Shown in pieces: positions 29,081 through 38,123 of a DNA stretch of 64,000 nucleotides. The stretch is taken from positions 3,720,001 to 3,784,000 of the forward strand of contig NZ_CP133671.1 in NCBI RefSeq assembly GCF_031326345.1, in the 5' to 3' direction. This DNA comes from Aureispira sp. CCB-E. Lineage in GTDB: Bacteria; Bacteroidota; Bacteroidia; Chitinophagales; Saprospiraceae. A program made the position numbers and the translations under genes. The first letter of the stretch is position 1; each line of letters begins with the position of its first letter. Below the pieces are notes generated by a model, which saw nothing but the letters and a program-made list of their open reading frames with translations, did no database searches and had not been told where the DNA came from.

Positions 29081-32000
29081 ATGGACATATTAAAAAAAGC
29101 TGTCTTGCTTCTATGCTGTGTCACTCCATGGTTTGCTTCGGCACAGGTTGTCTCAGTAGATGATATGAGAACCAAGACGTATTTTGAAATTGTAGAAGAG
29201 AAAGAGCGATATTTTGCAGGACTACCACCTAGACAATTAGAGGGTGAGGGGAGTGAGTACAATCGATTTCAACGATGGAAAGAAAAATGGGAACCTAGAG
29301 TGGCAACACACGGTAGTTTTAGGCAATATTTTGAATATGAGAAAAAAATGTTCCAAACGAATCCCAATTGTAATCCCAATGTCATTAACTCCAACCCTTG
29401 GTTAGAAATTGGACCAACCGAACAACCTGTAGGTCCCTTTGAAGATCCCTCTAATGGAGGAACAGCGGATGGAATTGGACCAACCGAACAATTGATTTTT
29501 GCGCCTTCTAATCCACTAGTAATGTTAGTGGCTTCACTTTCTGGAGGTTTGTTTTACTCTACCAATGGTGGAAATGATTGGTTGCAATCGGGAAGTGACA
29601 AGTGGCCACAACCAGGGTGTAGTTCTGCGGATATTCATCCTTCTAATCCCAATATTTGGTTGGCGACTTCTGTCGATAATAATAACGGAGAAGGGGGAGT
29701 AATAGGATATACAGGGGGAATTTATCGAACAGTAGATCAAGGAGCCACTTGGGAAAGAATAGGAAGTCAATTGCAGTTAAACTGGTTGTATAATGCTTTG
29801 TTTGGCGTGAAATTCGATCTAATTGACCCCAATATTGCTTACACCAATACACAGTATGGATTGTACAAAAGTACGAATGTTTTATCGGCAAGTGTGACTT
29901 GGACACGTTTGAATATTACTGCCCCAGTTTCTGTAACAAGTGCGTATCCTACGTTTGATTTTTCAGGTCTAGATCATCGAGTTCACGATTTAGAATTTAG
30001 ACCAATCAATCCCTCTAGTCCAGGAAGTTCTATACAGGATTTATATGCTAGTGTGCGTTTTTATGGAACAAAAACAGTTAGCGGAGAGCTAATAAAAAAA
30101 TATGTTTGGAGGCTAATGAAATCTAATGATGGTGGAGCAACATGGTCTGAAGTCGTAACACCGTCTAGTATTGATAACCTAGTTCATTTAACGATTGAAA
30201 TGACGAAGGCAAATAGAGATATTGTGACACTTTTGTATGCGGGAGCGCCTCCTTATGGGATTCATAGATATAATGTTAATACAAATATTTGGACAACATT
30301 AACTCCAAGTTCAACTATTAATTTTGGTTCTGGGCATACCTTTGGAATTTCTCCTTTTGATGAAAACTTAATTTATTATTCTAATGGAGATCGTTACAAA
30401 GTATATGATAATGGAAGTGTTAGTACTTATACCTCTGGTAGTGCTAATAAATTCGAGTACCATGTAGACTTAGAGGATTTTGTCAGTCATCCAACCAATC
30501 CAAACGAAGTTTGGATGTGTAATCATGGTGGGGTCGCGAGGTCACTTAATAAAGGAGTGAATTGGGAAACCAAAACGGATGGGCTTGGAGTAGCAGAAAT
30601 AATGGATATGATGACTGCTCGAACCGATGCTTCTAAACTGGTTATTGCAACTTATCATGATGGTTCATCTATTACCACGACAGGGCATTACAATGGTTGG
30701 GATCCAGAGTGGCACCATGTTTATGGAGGCGATGGCGTAACACCTATGGTAGATCGAACAGATCCTAAGCACGTTTGGGTGAATACTCAAGGTGGTAAAC
30801 AGGCTTATTCAGATGATGGAGGTGCAGCAAATACGTTTAGTTATCAAGCAAGTGGTTCTGGCTGGACGGCCAGTATGGGACAGCATGCACATGATCCTAA
30901 GACGATTTTTTGGGCTTATCGAAATACTGTTTCAGGTATTTCAGGAGCCAATATCAGACGCTCATTTGATCATGGCGACACCTATCATCCTATTACAGAT
31001 TTTCACAGTCATCCAGATTTGGCAGGGATTACACCTGGGTGGCACGTTACAGAAATAGAAGAAGCACGAAGTAATGATAATTATCTGTATGTTACAATTT
31101 TAGAACAGCCAGCAAATAGTCCAAGTGTTTGGAGATTGTTTAGAACCAAACAAATAAACGAAGATGCTACTACTATTATTAATTCTTGGGAACAGCTTCC
31201 CATTCCTTTGGTCAATTCTTGGATTGCGGATATAGAAGTCGATCCCGAAAACCCTGAAATTGTCTATGTTGTATATACAACAGGGTTGAGTAGTGGTCCT
31301 GTTTTTAATAACAATGGTTGTGGTGAAAAGATTCTTTTTAAGATGGATTATACCAATCCTGCTTTAGTAAATTGTAGTACAGGTGCGAATTGTACCGATT
31401 ACACGTTTAATTTGCCGCCTACTAGTAGCCAAGGAAGCAACACATCTCATGAGGTGCTATCTATTGAGCAAGGCTCCAATGGAGGAATGTATTTTGCGAC
31501 TAGAGTGGGAGCTTTTTATATCAATAACAATTTGATTGCATCAGGAGATTATTGGCAACGATTTGGAACCAACCTTCCTTATGTTAGAGCCTCAGGTATG
31601 GAAATTGCCTATGATATTAATCGAATACGCATGAGTTTTGTAGGAAGAGGAGTATGGGAACATGAATTGCATTGTCCTGATGATTTAAGTTTTAATGAAA
31701 GTGGTGTATATACTTCTGATGAATATTTAGAGGCTATCTATCATATTAATTCTACGGCAGTCGTAAGCCCAACTCTAGATGTTCGTTATCGGGCAGGTTC
31801 TTTTGTGCATTTGAAGCCAGGTTTTAAAGCGAAACCAAATTCTGTTTTTCATGCATTTATTCATCGTTGTGACAAACCAGGAAATAGCTTTAAACGACTA
31901 GACAACTCAAATGGAGCGAGTCCCCAAGAAGCACTTGAAATCAAAGAATCAGCAGATTTAGGTATCAAGACATATCCTAATCCTAGTGACGGTCATTTTA

Positions 32001-32200
32001 CCGTAGGGGTAGATCTTGATGATATAGATGAATATTACTCTTTGCAAGTCATTGATTTAACAGGAAAAGTGATTTTTGAATCGTTGAAAAATTCTACAGA
32101 GAAAGTCGATATTAATCTAAGTGACCAACCGAATGGAATGTATATTATTCTATTTAAGTCTGGAGATAATCTTCTTTATAATAAAGTTATCAAGGAATAA
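29081..32200 (+). CDS. Large secreted BNR/sortilin-like propeller protein with T9SS sorting domain
   Basis: A 1039-residue exported protein; the signal peptide ends ASAQ near residue 22. From about residue 130 to 860 it has BNR or VPS10/sortilin-type propeller blades, seen as Asp-box-like turns: SLSGGLFYSTNGGNDWLQSG, GIYRTVDQGATWERIG, RLMKSNDGGATWSEV and NIRRSFDHGDTYHPI. A region with VVSPTLDVRYRAGSFVHLKPGFKAKPNSVFHAFI resembles the module placed before sorting domains in this phylum. The final 75 residues (IKTYPNPSDGHFTVGVD to IIKE) form a type A T9SS sorting domain. The motif IGPTEQ occurs twice near residues 111 and 131. The ligand or enzymatic activity, if any, is unknown. Confidence 0.88.
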   Translation: MDILKKAVLLLCCVTPWFASAQVVSVDDMRTKTYFEIVEEKERYFAGLPPRQLEGEGSEYNRFQRWKEKWEPRVATHGSFRQYFEYEKKMFQTNPNCNPNVINSNPWLEIGPTEQPVGPFEDPSNGGTADGIGPTEQLIFAPSNPLVMLVASLSGGLFYSTNGGNDWLQSGSDKWPQPGCSSADIHPSNPNIWLATSVDNNNGEGGVIGYTGGIYRTVDQGATWERIGSQLQLNWLYNALFGVKFDLIDPNIAYTNTQYGLYKSTNVLSASVTWTRLNITAPVSVTSAYPTFDFSGLDHRVHDLEFRPINPSSPGSSIQDLYASVRFYGTKTVSGELIKKYVWRLMKSNDGGATWSEVVTPSSIDNLVHLTIEMTKANRDIVTLLYAGAPPYGIHRYNVNTNIWTTLTPSSTINFGSGHTFGISPFDENLIYYSNGDRYKVYDNGSVSTYTSGSANKFEYHVDLEDFVSHPTNPNEVWMCNHGGVARSLNKGVNWETKTDGLGVAEIMDMMTARTDASKLVIATYHDGSSITTTGHYNGWDPEWHHVYGGDGVTPMVDRTDPKHVWVNTQGGKQAYSDDGGAANTFSYQASGSGWTASMGQHAHDPKTIFWAYRNTVSGISGANIRRSFDHGDTYHPITDFHSHPDLAGITPGWHVTEIEEARSNDNYLYVTILEQPANSPSVWRLFRTKQINEDATTIINSWEQLPIPLVNSWIADIEVDPENPEIVYVVYTTGLSSGPVFNNNGCGEKILFKMDYTNPALVNCSTGANCTDYTFNLPPTSSQGSNTSHEVLSIEQGSNGGMYFATRVGAFYINNNLIASGDYWQRFGTNLPYVRASGMEIAYDINRIRMSFVGRGVWEHELHCPDDLSFNESGVYTSDEYLEAIYHINSTAVVSPTLDVRYRAGSFVHLKPGFKAKPNSVFHAFIHRCDKPGNSFKRLDNSNGASPQEALEIKESADLGIKTYPNPSDGHFTVGVDLDDIDEYYSLQVIDLTGKVIFESLKNSTEKVDINLSDQPNGMYIILFKSGDNLLYNKVIKE

Positions 32201-32285
32201 AATTTTTTCTAAATGGAATGTGATAAGAAGTCCTAAAAACTTTGGTTGCAATACATTTAGAAGAAGTGTTAACATTTATTTAAAT

Positions 32286-32319
32286 AGAGCAAAGCAGTCC
32301 TGTTTTGCTCTGTTTTTTT
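32286..32319 (+). terminator. Rho-independent terminator
   Basis: AGAGCAAAGCAG pairs with CTGTTTTGCTCT (one G-T pair) and is followed by a seven-T run. It closes the two-gene surface-protein operon. Confidence 0.85.
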
Positions 32320-32454
32320 GTCTATTACCAGACAATTTCAAAGATAGATGGCATTGTTTTCGTTAGTTGTGTTACGAATATGTATTTTTATCCTCTGAAA
32401 AATAGTAGAGGAATTACCAATTATCCTATTAATTATTAAAACTTAACAATAGTA

Positions 32455-33807
32455 ATGATTATGAAAACATCATACTGGATGGTATGCTTTTCAGCGTTCT
32501 TGTTTTTGACAACAGGTTTATTTGCACAGGAAGCTCCTAAAGAAAATAAAAAAGAAGCCGTAGAAAATCGTAGTTATGCTTATGGAGCTATGATTTCTAA
32601 AGGTATAACTAGAATGGGCTTGAGCGAAGCAGAAAAAAATCCAGATAAATTTATTGAAGGAATAAAAGAAGGAACGAAAGGTAATAAAGAAGCTTTTCAA
32701 AAGGCACAAAGTGTCTTACAATCAAGGATGCAAACGAAAACAGTATCTGCTGATGACAAAGCAGCTGGAGAGATTGCCTTTAATTTGGGATTAAGTGCTA
32801 TCGGAGGTTTGGCTACTGAAGTAGACATTCCTCTATCTGATTTTGATTTTAAAGTTATGAAAAAAGCATTTGTAGCAGCAGAGGCAGGTGAAACTTTAAA
32901 AATGAGTGAAGAAGAAATGAATGCTGTATTGCAAGCCTATTTTGAGCCTAAAAACAAGGAATATCAAACCAAATTAAAAGCTAAAAAAGAAGCTGAGGCT
33001 GCCGAGAATATTGAGGCTGGTAAGAAATTTATGGAAGAAAATGCCAAAAAAGAAGGGGTTATTACAATGGCAAATGGTATGCAGTATGAAGTTATCAAAC
33101 CAGCAACAGGACCTAAACCCAAAGCGACTGATAAAGTAAAGACACATTATCACGGAACTTTGATTGATGGAAGTGTTTTTGATAGTTCTGTAGATCGTGG
33201 CGAACCAATAGAATTTCCGTTAAGTGGTGTGATAAAAGGTTGGCAAGAAGGCATTCCGTTGATGTCTGTAGGAGCCAAATATCGTTTTTACATTCCTCAA
33301 GAATTGGCATATGGCTTACAATCTCCGTCTCCAAAAATTCCAGCAGGTGCCACCTTGATTTTTGAAGTGGAATTATTAGATATTACAGTAGATCCTGCCA
33401 AAGCAGCACTTGAGAAAAATTTAGCAGAAGGAAAAGCGTTCTTGGAAGAAAATGGAAAAAAAGAAGGAGTGGTTACCTTGCCAAGTGGTTTGCAGTATTT
33501 AGTAATTGTAAAAGGAGATGGTCCTAAGCCTAGCTTGACTGATCGTGTCAAAGTTCATTATCATGGAACCCTGATTGATGGAACTGTATTTGATAGTTCT
33601 GTAGATCGTGGTACGCCAGCAGTTTTTGGTGTTAATCAGGTGATTAGAGGTTGGCAAGAAGGCATTCCATTGATGTCTCCTGGAGCAAAGTACCGTTTGT
33701 TTATCCCTGCTAATTTAGCATATGGCAATCAAGGTGCAGGGGCAAAGATAAAGGGTGGTTCTACTCTGATTTTTGACGTAGAATTATTTGAGATTAATCC
33801 TAAGTAA
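32455..33807 (+). CDS. Double-FKBP prolyl isomerase (cluster member 2)
   Basis: A 450-residue exported protein; an ATG at 32461 is an equally good start. The signal peptide ends GLFAQ, with no lipobox. An FKBP N-terminal domain (about 35-190, [18 protein letters not shown]) is followed by two FKBP domains at about 205-312 and 325-450. Both keep [19 protein letters not shown] and [10 protein letters not shown], so both look active. They differ in the flap: [11 protein letters not shown] in the first and [11 protein letters not shown] in the second. A tandem FKBP on one dimerisation domain is unusual beside single-domain FkpA. It should act in the periplasm on exported proteins. Confidence 0.92.
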   Translation: MIMKTSYWMVCFSAFLFLTTGLFAQEAPKENKKEAVENRSYAYGAMISKGITRMGLSEAEKNPDKFIEGIKEGTKGNKEAFQKAQSVLQSRMQTKTVSADDKAAGEIAFNLGLSAIGGLATEVDIPLSDFDFKVMKKAFVAAEAGETLKMSEEEMNAVLQAYFEPKNKEYQTKLKAKKEAEAAENIEAGKKFMEENAKKEGVITMANGMQYEVIKPATGPKPKATDKVKTHYHGTLIDGSVFDSSVDRGEPIEFPLSGVIKGWQEGIPLMSVGAKYRFYIPQELAYGLQSPSPKIPAGATLIFEVELLDITVDPAKAALEKNLAEGKAFLEENGKKEGVVTLPSGLQYLVIVKGDGPKPSLTDRVKVHYHGTLIDGTVFDSSVDRGTPAVFGVNQVIRGWQEGIPLMSPGAKYRLFIPANLAYGNQGAGAKIKGGSTLIFDVELFEINPK

Positions 33808-33827
33808 ATCTTTTTACATAGTTAACA

Positions 33828-33867
33828 TTGCCAATCGAACTATTTAGGTTCGGTTGGTAATTTTTTT
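33828..33867 (+). terminator. Rho-independent terminator
   Basis: TTGCCAATCGAAC pairs with GTTCGGTTGGTAA (two G-T pairs) around a seven-base loop and is followed by a T run. It ends the double-FKBP gene. The TTG at 33854, a conceivable upstream start for the next gene, lies inside its right arm. Confidence 0.8.
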
Positions 33868-33913
33868 GGCAGTGTTCGTTGTAAAAAAAGGAAATAATAG
33901 AAATAAAATTATT

Positions 33914-34399
33914 ATGAATAAAGTATTGGTAGTTGGTGTTGTCGTTGTTTTGATTGTCATTGTTGGTATGTGGATGTCGAAAAGTATGCAACGCCAAAAA
34001 GAGGCTGCGGCGAAGGCAATTGTTGACGGACAACAGTTTTTGAAAAAAAATGCTCAAAGGGAGAATGTGGTGACAACTGCTTCTGGACTGCAATATGAAG
34101 TGCTTGTAGAGGGGAGTGGTGATCAACCTGTGTTGTCTTCAAAAGTGAAAACTCATTATCATGGAACCTTAATTGATGGAACTGTATTCGATAGTTCTGT
34201 AGAGCGAGGCGAACCAATAGAGTTTCCATTAAATGGTGTGATCAAAGGCTGGCAAGAAGGAATTCCGTTGATGTCTTCGGGGGCAAAATACCGTTTTTAC
34301 ATTCCACAAGAATTAGCTTATGGAATGCGTTCTCCTTCGCCTGCTATTCCTCCTGGTTCTACACTCATTTTTGAAGTAGAGCTACTTAGTTTTAGATAA
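33914..34399 (+). CDS. Membrane-anchored single-domain FKBP (cluster member 3)
   Basis: From the ATG at 33914 the protein has 161 residues. The start at TTG 33854 was rejected because it falls in a terminator stem. Residues 3-20 (KVLVVGVVVVLIVIVGMW) are an uncleaved membrane anchor followed by a basic helix. A single FKBP domain (about 50-161) with [25 protein letters not shown] and [13 protein letters not shown] is complete. The dimerisation domain of its neighbours is missing. It probably works as a monomer tethered to the inner membrane, facing the periplasm. It is closely similar to the first FKBP domain of member 2, so a partial duplication is likely. Confidence 0.9.
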   Translation: MNKVLVVGVVVVLIVIVGMWMSKSMQRQKEAAAKAIVDGQQFLKKNAQRENVVTTASGLQYEVLVEGSGDQPVLSSKVKTHYHGTLIDGTVFDSSVERGEPIEFPLNGVIKGWQEGIPLMSSGAKYRFYIPQELAYGMRSPSPAIPPGSTLIFEVELLSFR

Positions 34400-34508
34400 C
34401 CTCTAAACAACTAACGGAGTATTAAACAATAGAAACACTTATCAGAAAATAAGCAGCTAATTTATTATTGTATTAAAAAAGGCTGCCTAATAAAACAATA
34501 CACAGAAT

Positions 34509-36323
34509 ATGAAGAATAAATTGGGATGGATTGGCTTTTTTATCCTTGGTTTAGTGGGAAGTTTATTAGCCCAAGAACCGAAGGCGGATTCTACGAAACA
34601 AACAACTAAAAAGCCAAGTCCAGCAGTTCTTATCAAAGAATTTAGCTACTCTTATGGATATAGCTTTGCCAAAGATTTAAAAGAAAAATCAAGCTTTGAA
34701 GCGAATGAAATGGCAGCAAAGGAAGTGCTAAAAGGATTGAAAGACGGTTTGAAAGCAGATACTGCTAAGTTAGCAGAAACCAATCGCCACTTAGAGGAAC
34801 GATTAAACAGCGAAACACCCGCTAAAACAGAAGAAGAGGGAAAAAAAACGGCTTATCACTTAGGATATAATGCCATTGCGAATATGATGGTTATGTTAGA
34901 ACTACCTAGCTCAGATTTTCATTATGGCTGCATCAAAAAAGGGTACATGGATTTCACAAAGGGCAAGGATTCTAAGTTTACAGAAACGGAAAGGAATGAT
35001 AAGTTGAATGCTTATTTTCAAGAGAAACAAACTGCCATGCAAGAAAAGATGTTGGCAAAAAGAAAAGAAGAAGCGGCTCAAAATTTGGCATTGGGACAAA
35101 AGTTTTTGGAAGAAAATGCTAAAAAGGAAAATATTCAGACAACCGCTTCAGGCTTGCAATATCAAGTGATCAAAGAAGGTGAAGGAGAATACCCAACCTT
35201 AAAGAGTCAGGTTGTTACACATTATACAGGAACATTAATGGACGGACGAGTATTCGACAGTTCTATTGAAAGAGGTCAGCCTGCTGTATTCCCTCTAAAT
35301 GCTGTAATTCAAGGCTGGCAAGAAGGCATTCAATTGATGAAAAAAGGAAGCCGTTACCGCTTGTTTGTTCCTGCTGCTTTGGGCTATGGTGAAAATAGTC
35401 CTGCTTCTATACCTCCTAATTCTGTGTTGATTTTTGATGTTGAATTGATTGATATCAAAGAAGAAGACCCTGCAACCAGCAACGCCAAAAGTAAAATGAG
35501 TTACTCTTATGGTTACATGATTGGGAAAAGCCTTGAGAGAGTTAACTTTAGTGCAGACGAAAAAAGTCCCAATCAATTTGTGCAAGGTTTTGCCAAAGGA
35601 TTTGATGCAGCGCAACAAGATGTAGCCGTTGTAGAAAGTTTGTTGAAAGCAAGAATGGAAGCAGGAGAGCCAACCAAAGATGTAGAAGCGGCTAAGAAAA
35701 TTGCTTTTGGAATTGGTTTTTCTTCTGCGGCAGGAATTGCTACACAAATTGGAGCCATTTCTACGGAATTTGATTTTAATGCTGTAGGAGTAGGATACTC
35801 TACGGCACTAAAAGGAGAAGATTCTCAGTTTTCAGATGAAGAAATGAATGGCTTTTTGAAGACTTACTTTGAACCTAAGCAACAAGCGTTTAAAGAGCGT
35901 ATGGAAACAGAACAACAAGCCGAAGCGATGGCTAATATTGCTGCTGGTGAGAAATTTATGGCAGAAAATGCCAAAAAAGAGGGTGTTGTTCAGATGGAAA
36001 ATGGGATGCAGTATATGGTTTTAAAAGAAGGAGCAAAAGATGAGATTCGAGCTACTTTACAAGATAAAGTTACAACACATTATCATGGTACATTGATTGA
36101 CGGAACTGTATTTGACAGCTCTGTGGAGCGTGGCGAACCAGCTACTTTCCCATTAAATGGTGTTATAGAAGGTTGGCAAGCAGGAATTCCTTTGATGCCT
36201 GTAGGGGCAAAGTATCGATTTTTTATTCCAGCCAAATTAGCTTATGGCAATAGAGCGATGGGAGCAACCATAGGTCCTGGCTCAACTTTAATTTTCGACG
36301 TAGAGTTGATTAAAATAAACTAG
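34509..36323 (+). CDS. Two-unit FKBP prolyl isomerase (cluster member 4)
   Basis: A 604-residue exported protein with a signal peptide ending SLLAQ (residue 22). It is two complete FkpA-like units in tandem: N-domain 45-195, FKBP 205-315, N-domain 325-480, FKBP 495-604. The first FKBP has VVTHYTGTLMDGRVFDSSIERGQ, the second [11 protein letters not shown] with GVIEGWQAGIPLMP. Each N-domain starts with a SYSYGYS or SYSYGYMIGKSL signature. Since FkpA-type N-domains dimerise, this protein could fold as a covalent dimer. Family length is usually about 250-300 residues, so this is an internal duplication. Role as for the neighbours: periplasmic prolyl isomerase and chaperone. Confidence 0.92.
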   Translation: MKNKLGWIGFFILGLVGSLLAQEPKADSTKQTTKKPSPAVLIKEFSYSYGYSFAKDLKEKSSFEANEMAAKEVLKGLKDGLKADTAKLAETNRHLEERLNSETPAKTEEEGKKTAYHLGYNAIANMMVMLELPSSDFHYGCIKKGYMDFTKGKDSKFTETERNDKLNAYFQEKQTAMQEKMLAKRKEEAAQNLALGQKFLEENAKKENIQTTASGLQYQVIKEGEGEYPTLKSQVVTHYTGTLMDGRVFDSSIERGQPAVFPLNAVIQGWQEGIQLMKKGSRYRLFVPAALGYGENSPASIPPNSVLIFDVELIDIKEEDPATSNAKSKMSYSYGYMIGKSLERVNFSADEKSPNQFVQGFAKGFDAAQQDVAVVESLLKARMEAGEPTKDVEAAKKIAFGIGFSSAAGIATQIGAISTEFDFNAVGVGYSTALKGEDSQFSDEEMNGFLKTYFEPKQQAFKERMETEQQAEAMANIAAGEKFMAENAKKEGVVQMENGMQYMVLKEGAKDEIRATLQDKVTTHYHGTLIDGTVFDSSVERGEPATFPLNGVIEGWQAGIPLMPVGAKYRFFIPAKLAYGNRAMGATIGPGSTLIFDVELIKIN

Positions 36324-36382
36324 TTTATTCTAATGTCTAAGCGGCATTTTATACTTATTGGCGACAGTTCAGAGGCTATATT

Positions 36383-36412
36383 TTTGATTATAAATTAATA
36401 TTTTTACCTTTG
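36383..36412 (+). promoter_or_regulatory. Promoter of cluster member 5
   Basis: TTTG (36383-36386), an 18 bp spacer and TACCTTTG (36405-36412). Transcription would start near 36419, 40 bases before the ATG. The fifth FKBP gene therefore has its own promoter. Confidence 0.7.
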
Positions 36413-36458
36413 TGACTTGTAGATATTACAAATTATAAATTTTAAAAAAAAGACAATA

Positions 36459-37049
36459 ATGAGAGAGCAAAGTTATAGTTTAGGAATTTTGTTGGGAAAT
36501 AATTTAGTAGGGCAAGTAGATGTGGAAGGTTTGGATTTTGATGCATTGGGTAAAGGTCTTGTGGATGTATTGAAAGGTGGAGAGTTGGAAATGACAGAGG
36601 AAGAAGCAAACTATACAGCTCAAATGTTTCTACAAGAGTCAGCTGCTAAAATGGCTATGAAAGCTGGTGAAGAAGAGGCTAATTTTATGGCTGAAAATGG
36701 TGCTCGTGAAGGTGTTGTTACAACTGCTTCGGGCTTACAATATGAGATTTTGACGGAAGGCGATGGTGCTATCCCTAAAATTCACGAAAAAGTAGTTGCT
36801 CACTACGAAGGTAAATTGTTGACAGGTAAAATCTTTGATTCTTCTTACAAAAGAGGACAACCAGCTACTTTCCCTGTTAACGGTTTAATCAAAGGATGGC
36901 AAGAAGCTTTACAAATTATGCCTGTTGGTTCTAAATGGAGATTGTACATTCCTTCTAACCTAGGTTATGGGGCAAGAGGAGCAGGAAATGATATTCCTGG
37001 AAATGCTACTTTGATTTTTGATTTGGAGTTATTGCAAATTACACGCTAA
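36459..37049 (+). CDS. Cytoplasmic FKBP-type prolyl isomerase (cluster member 5)
   Basis: A 196-residue FKBP with no signal sequence, so likely cytoplasmic. It has a short dimerisation domain (1-65, REQSYSLGILLGNNLV) and one FKBP domain (about 85-196). The active-site region is VAHYEGKLLTGKIFDSSYKRG and GLIKGWQEALQIMPVGSKWRLYIP, which differs from the [10 protein letters not shown] form shared by the other four, so it is the most distant member. The layout is like E. coli FklB or SlyD-independent FKBP22. It has its own promoter and terminator. Confidence 0.93.
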   Translation: MREQSYSLGILLGNNLVGQVDVEGLDFDALGKGLVDVLKGGELEMTEEEANYTAQMFLQESAAKMAMKAGEEEANFMAENGAREGVVTTASGLQYEILTEGDGAIPKIHEKVVAHYEGKLLTGKIFDSSYKRGQPATFPVNGLIKGWQEALQIMPVGSKWRLYIPSNLGYGARGAGNDIPGNATLIFDLELLQITR

Positions 37050-37071
37050 GAAAATAAGCGTTCAATGATAT

Positions 37072-37108
37072 TAGGAGTTGTTCTTTAGGGGATAACTCCT
37101 ATTTTTTT
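37072..37108 (+). terminator. Rho-independent terminator
   Basis: TAGGAGTTGTTC pairs with GGATAACTCCTA (two G-T pairs) across a six-base loop, followed by eight T. It ends the fifth FKBP gene. Confidence 0.85.
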
Positions 37109-37114
37109 TAATAC

Positions 37115-37361
37115 AATAGTTCGTTGAAACCACGCAGTAGCAGCGCAGCTAAACTTTATTAGCTTGATAATTAGCAAGTTGTTCCCTTGTTGTGTTTTGT
37201 GTTAAAATTTTGATTATCAACTGCGCAGCACTCACGAAGTACCACGAAGTAGCAGCGAAGCTAAACTAATATAAATGTGCTTTTTTATCTTTTTGGTAAA
37301 AAAGTAAAAAACTAAGCTTGCGCCCTCATGAGCGTAGCGAACTAATCAACGAACTACTATT
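37115..37361 (+). repeat. Nested foldback repeat, copy C
   Basis: A 247 bp copy bounded by AATAGTTCGTTGA and TCAACGAACTACTATT. Compared with short copy B it carries three extra GC-rich modules: CCACGCAGTAGCAGCGCAGC after the left end, a block with CGCAGCACTCACGAAGTACC splitting the inner right arm between TTATCAA and ACTAAT, and CTAAGCTTGCGCCCTCATGA before the right end. Confidence 0.88.
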
Positions 37362-37412
37362 AATAAGAATGCTGCACAAAAAACAACTCGCTAAAATAAT
37401 ACAGTAACACAC

Positions 37413-37455
37413 AGTATTTCGTGGCTTTTTATGTTTTTATGAATCCACGAAGTGT
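37413..37455. repeat. Small related hairpin
   Basis: TATTTCGTGG (37415-37424) faces TCCACGAAGTG (37444-37454) across a short AT-rich loop. The arm sequence is the same as the altered ends of copy E, so it is probably a remnant or minimal form of the same family. Confidence 0.4.
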
Positions 37456-37471
37456 TAATAAATAAGAAGTT

Positions 37472-38023
37472 ATGAAATTACAAATTATCTGTTCGGCGCT
37501 CATCCTATTTTTGGTGGCTTGTGGTAATGAAAATACTAAAATTGATGATACCAACTCGAAAGGAGAGCCTACCGAAGAAGCATTGATTACTTACAAAAAG
37601 AAAATTGAGAACATTATTAAACGGGAGGATACTTCTTATGAAAAGTACATCAAACAGTTTGATGAGGATATAGCAATTCTCACTGGTGGCAATTATACTT
37701 ATGAAGTTAATTTTGTAGAATTAGACCGAATGTACGAAATGGCTAAAGAAAGCAATGAAGCAGCCATCAAAAAATTAAAAAATGTAACGGAAATTGTTCC
37801 CTCAATAAGGTATCAATCATATGCTTTAGAAGTGGCTGTCTTATCTCAAAACTTGGTGGAAGCTATCGAAAATTGGGTCAAGAGACTCAAAGAAAATCAG
37901 AGCGAAAGTACGATAGAGAATACACGAGAAATTTATGACATCAAAGAAAAACTTAGGGTAACTCAAGAGAAGTTTGATGCCGCAGAAGCCGCCTTATCCG
38001 CAAAAATAAACAAGGAAAACTAA
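37472..38023 (+). CDS. Lipoprotein of unknown function
   Basis: A 183-residue protein with a lipoprotein signal (MKLQIICSALILFLVACGNE, lipid Cys 17). The rest is almost entirely charged helix with long coiled-coil-like stretches (KKIENIIKREDTSYEKYIKQFDEDI, and the C-terminal DIKEKLRVTQEKFDAAEAALSAK). I do not recognise a family. It would sit in a membrane facing the periplasm. It stands alone, downstream of repeat C, and ends in a hairpin. Confidence 0.7.
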   Translation: MKLQIICSALILFLVACGNENTKIDDTNSKGEPTEEALITYKKKIENIIKREDTSYEKYIKQFDEDIAILTGGNYTYEVNFVELDRMYEMAKESNEAAIKKLKNVTEIVPSIRYQSYALEVAVLSQNLVEAIENWVKRLKENQSESTIENTREIYDIKEKLRVTQEKFDAAEAALSAKINKEN

Positions 38024-38024
38024 T

Positions 38025-38085
38025 CGAATTTGATGCTTAGATTTCTTGACAAGGCTCACAGAGGTGTAAGCATCAAATTCGTTTT
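38025..38085 (+). terminator. Terminator-like hairpin between convergent genes
   Basis: A perfect 15 bp stem, CGAATTTGATGCTTA with TAAGCATCAAATTCG, followed by TTTT. The 27-base loop is unusually large for a terminator and contains CAAGGCTCACAGAGGTG. Confidence 0.6.
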
Positions 38086-38123
38086 GTAGCGTTATTCAAA
38101 ATGGAGGTTTGTTTTACCGTGAC

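Noticed and set aside
33854-33913. Upstream TTG start for the third FKBP gene
   Set aside because: It falls in the right arm of the preceding terminator, and the ATG at 33914 opens a clean membrane anchor.
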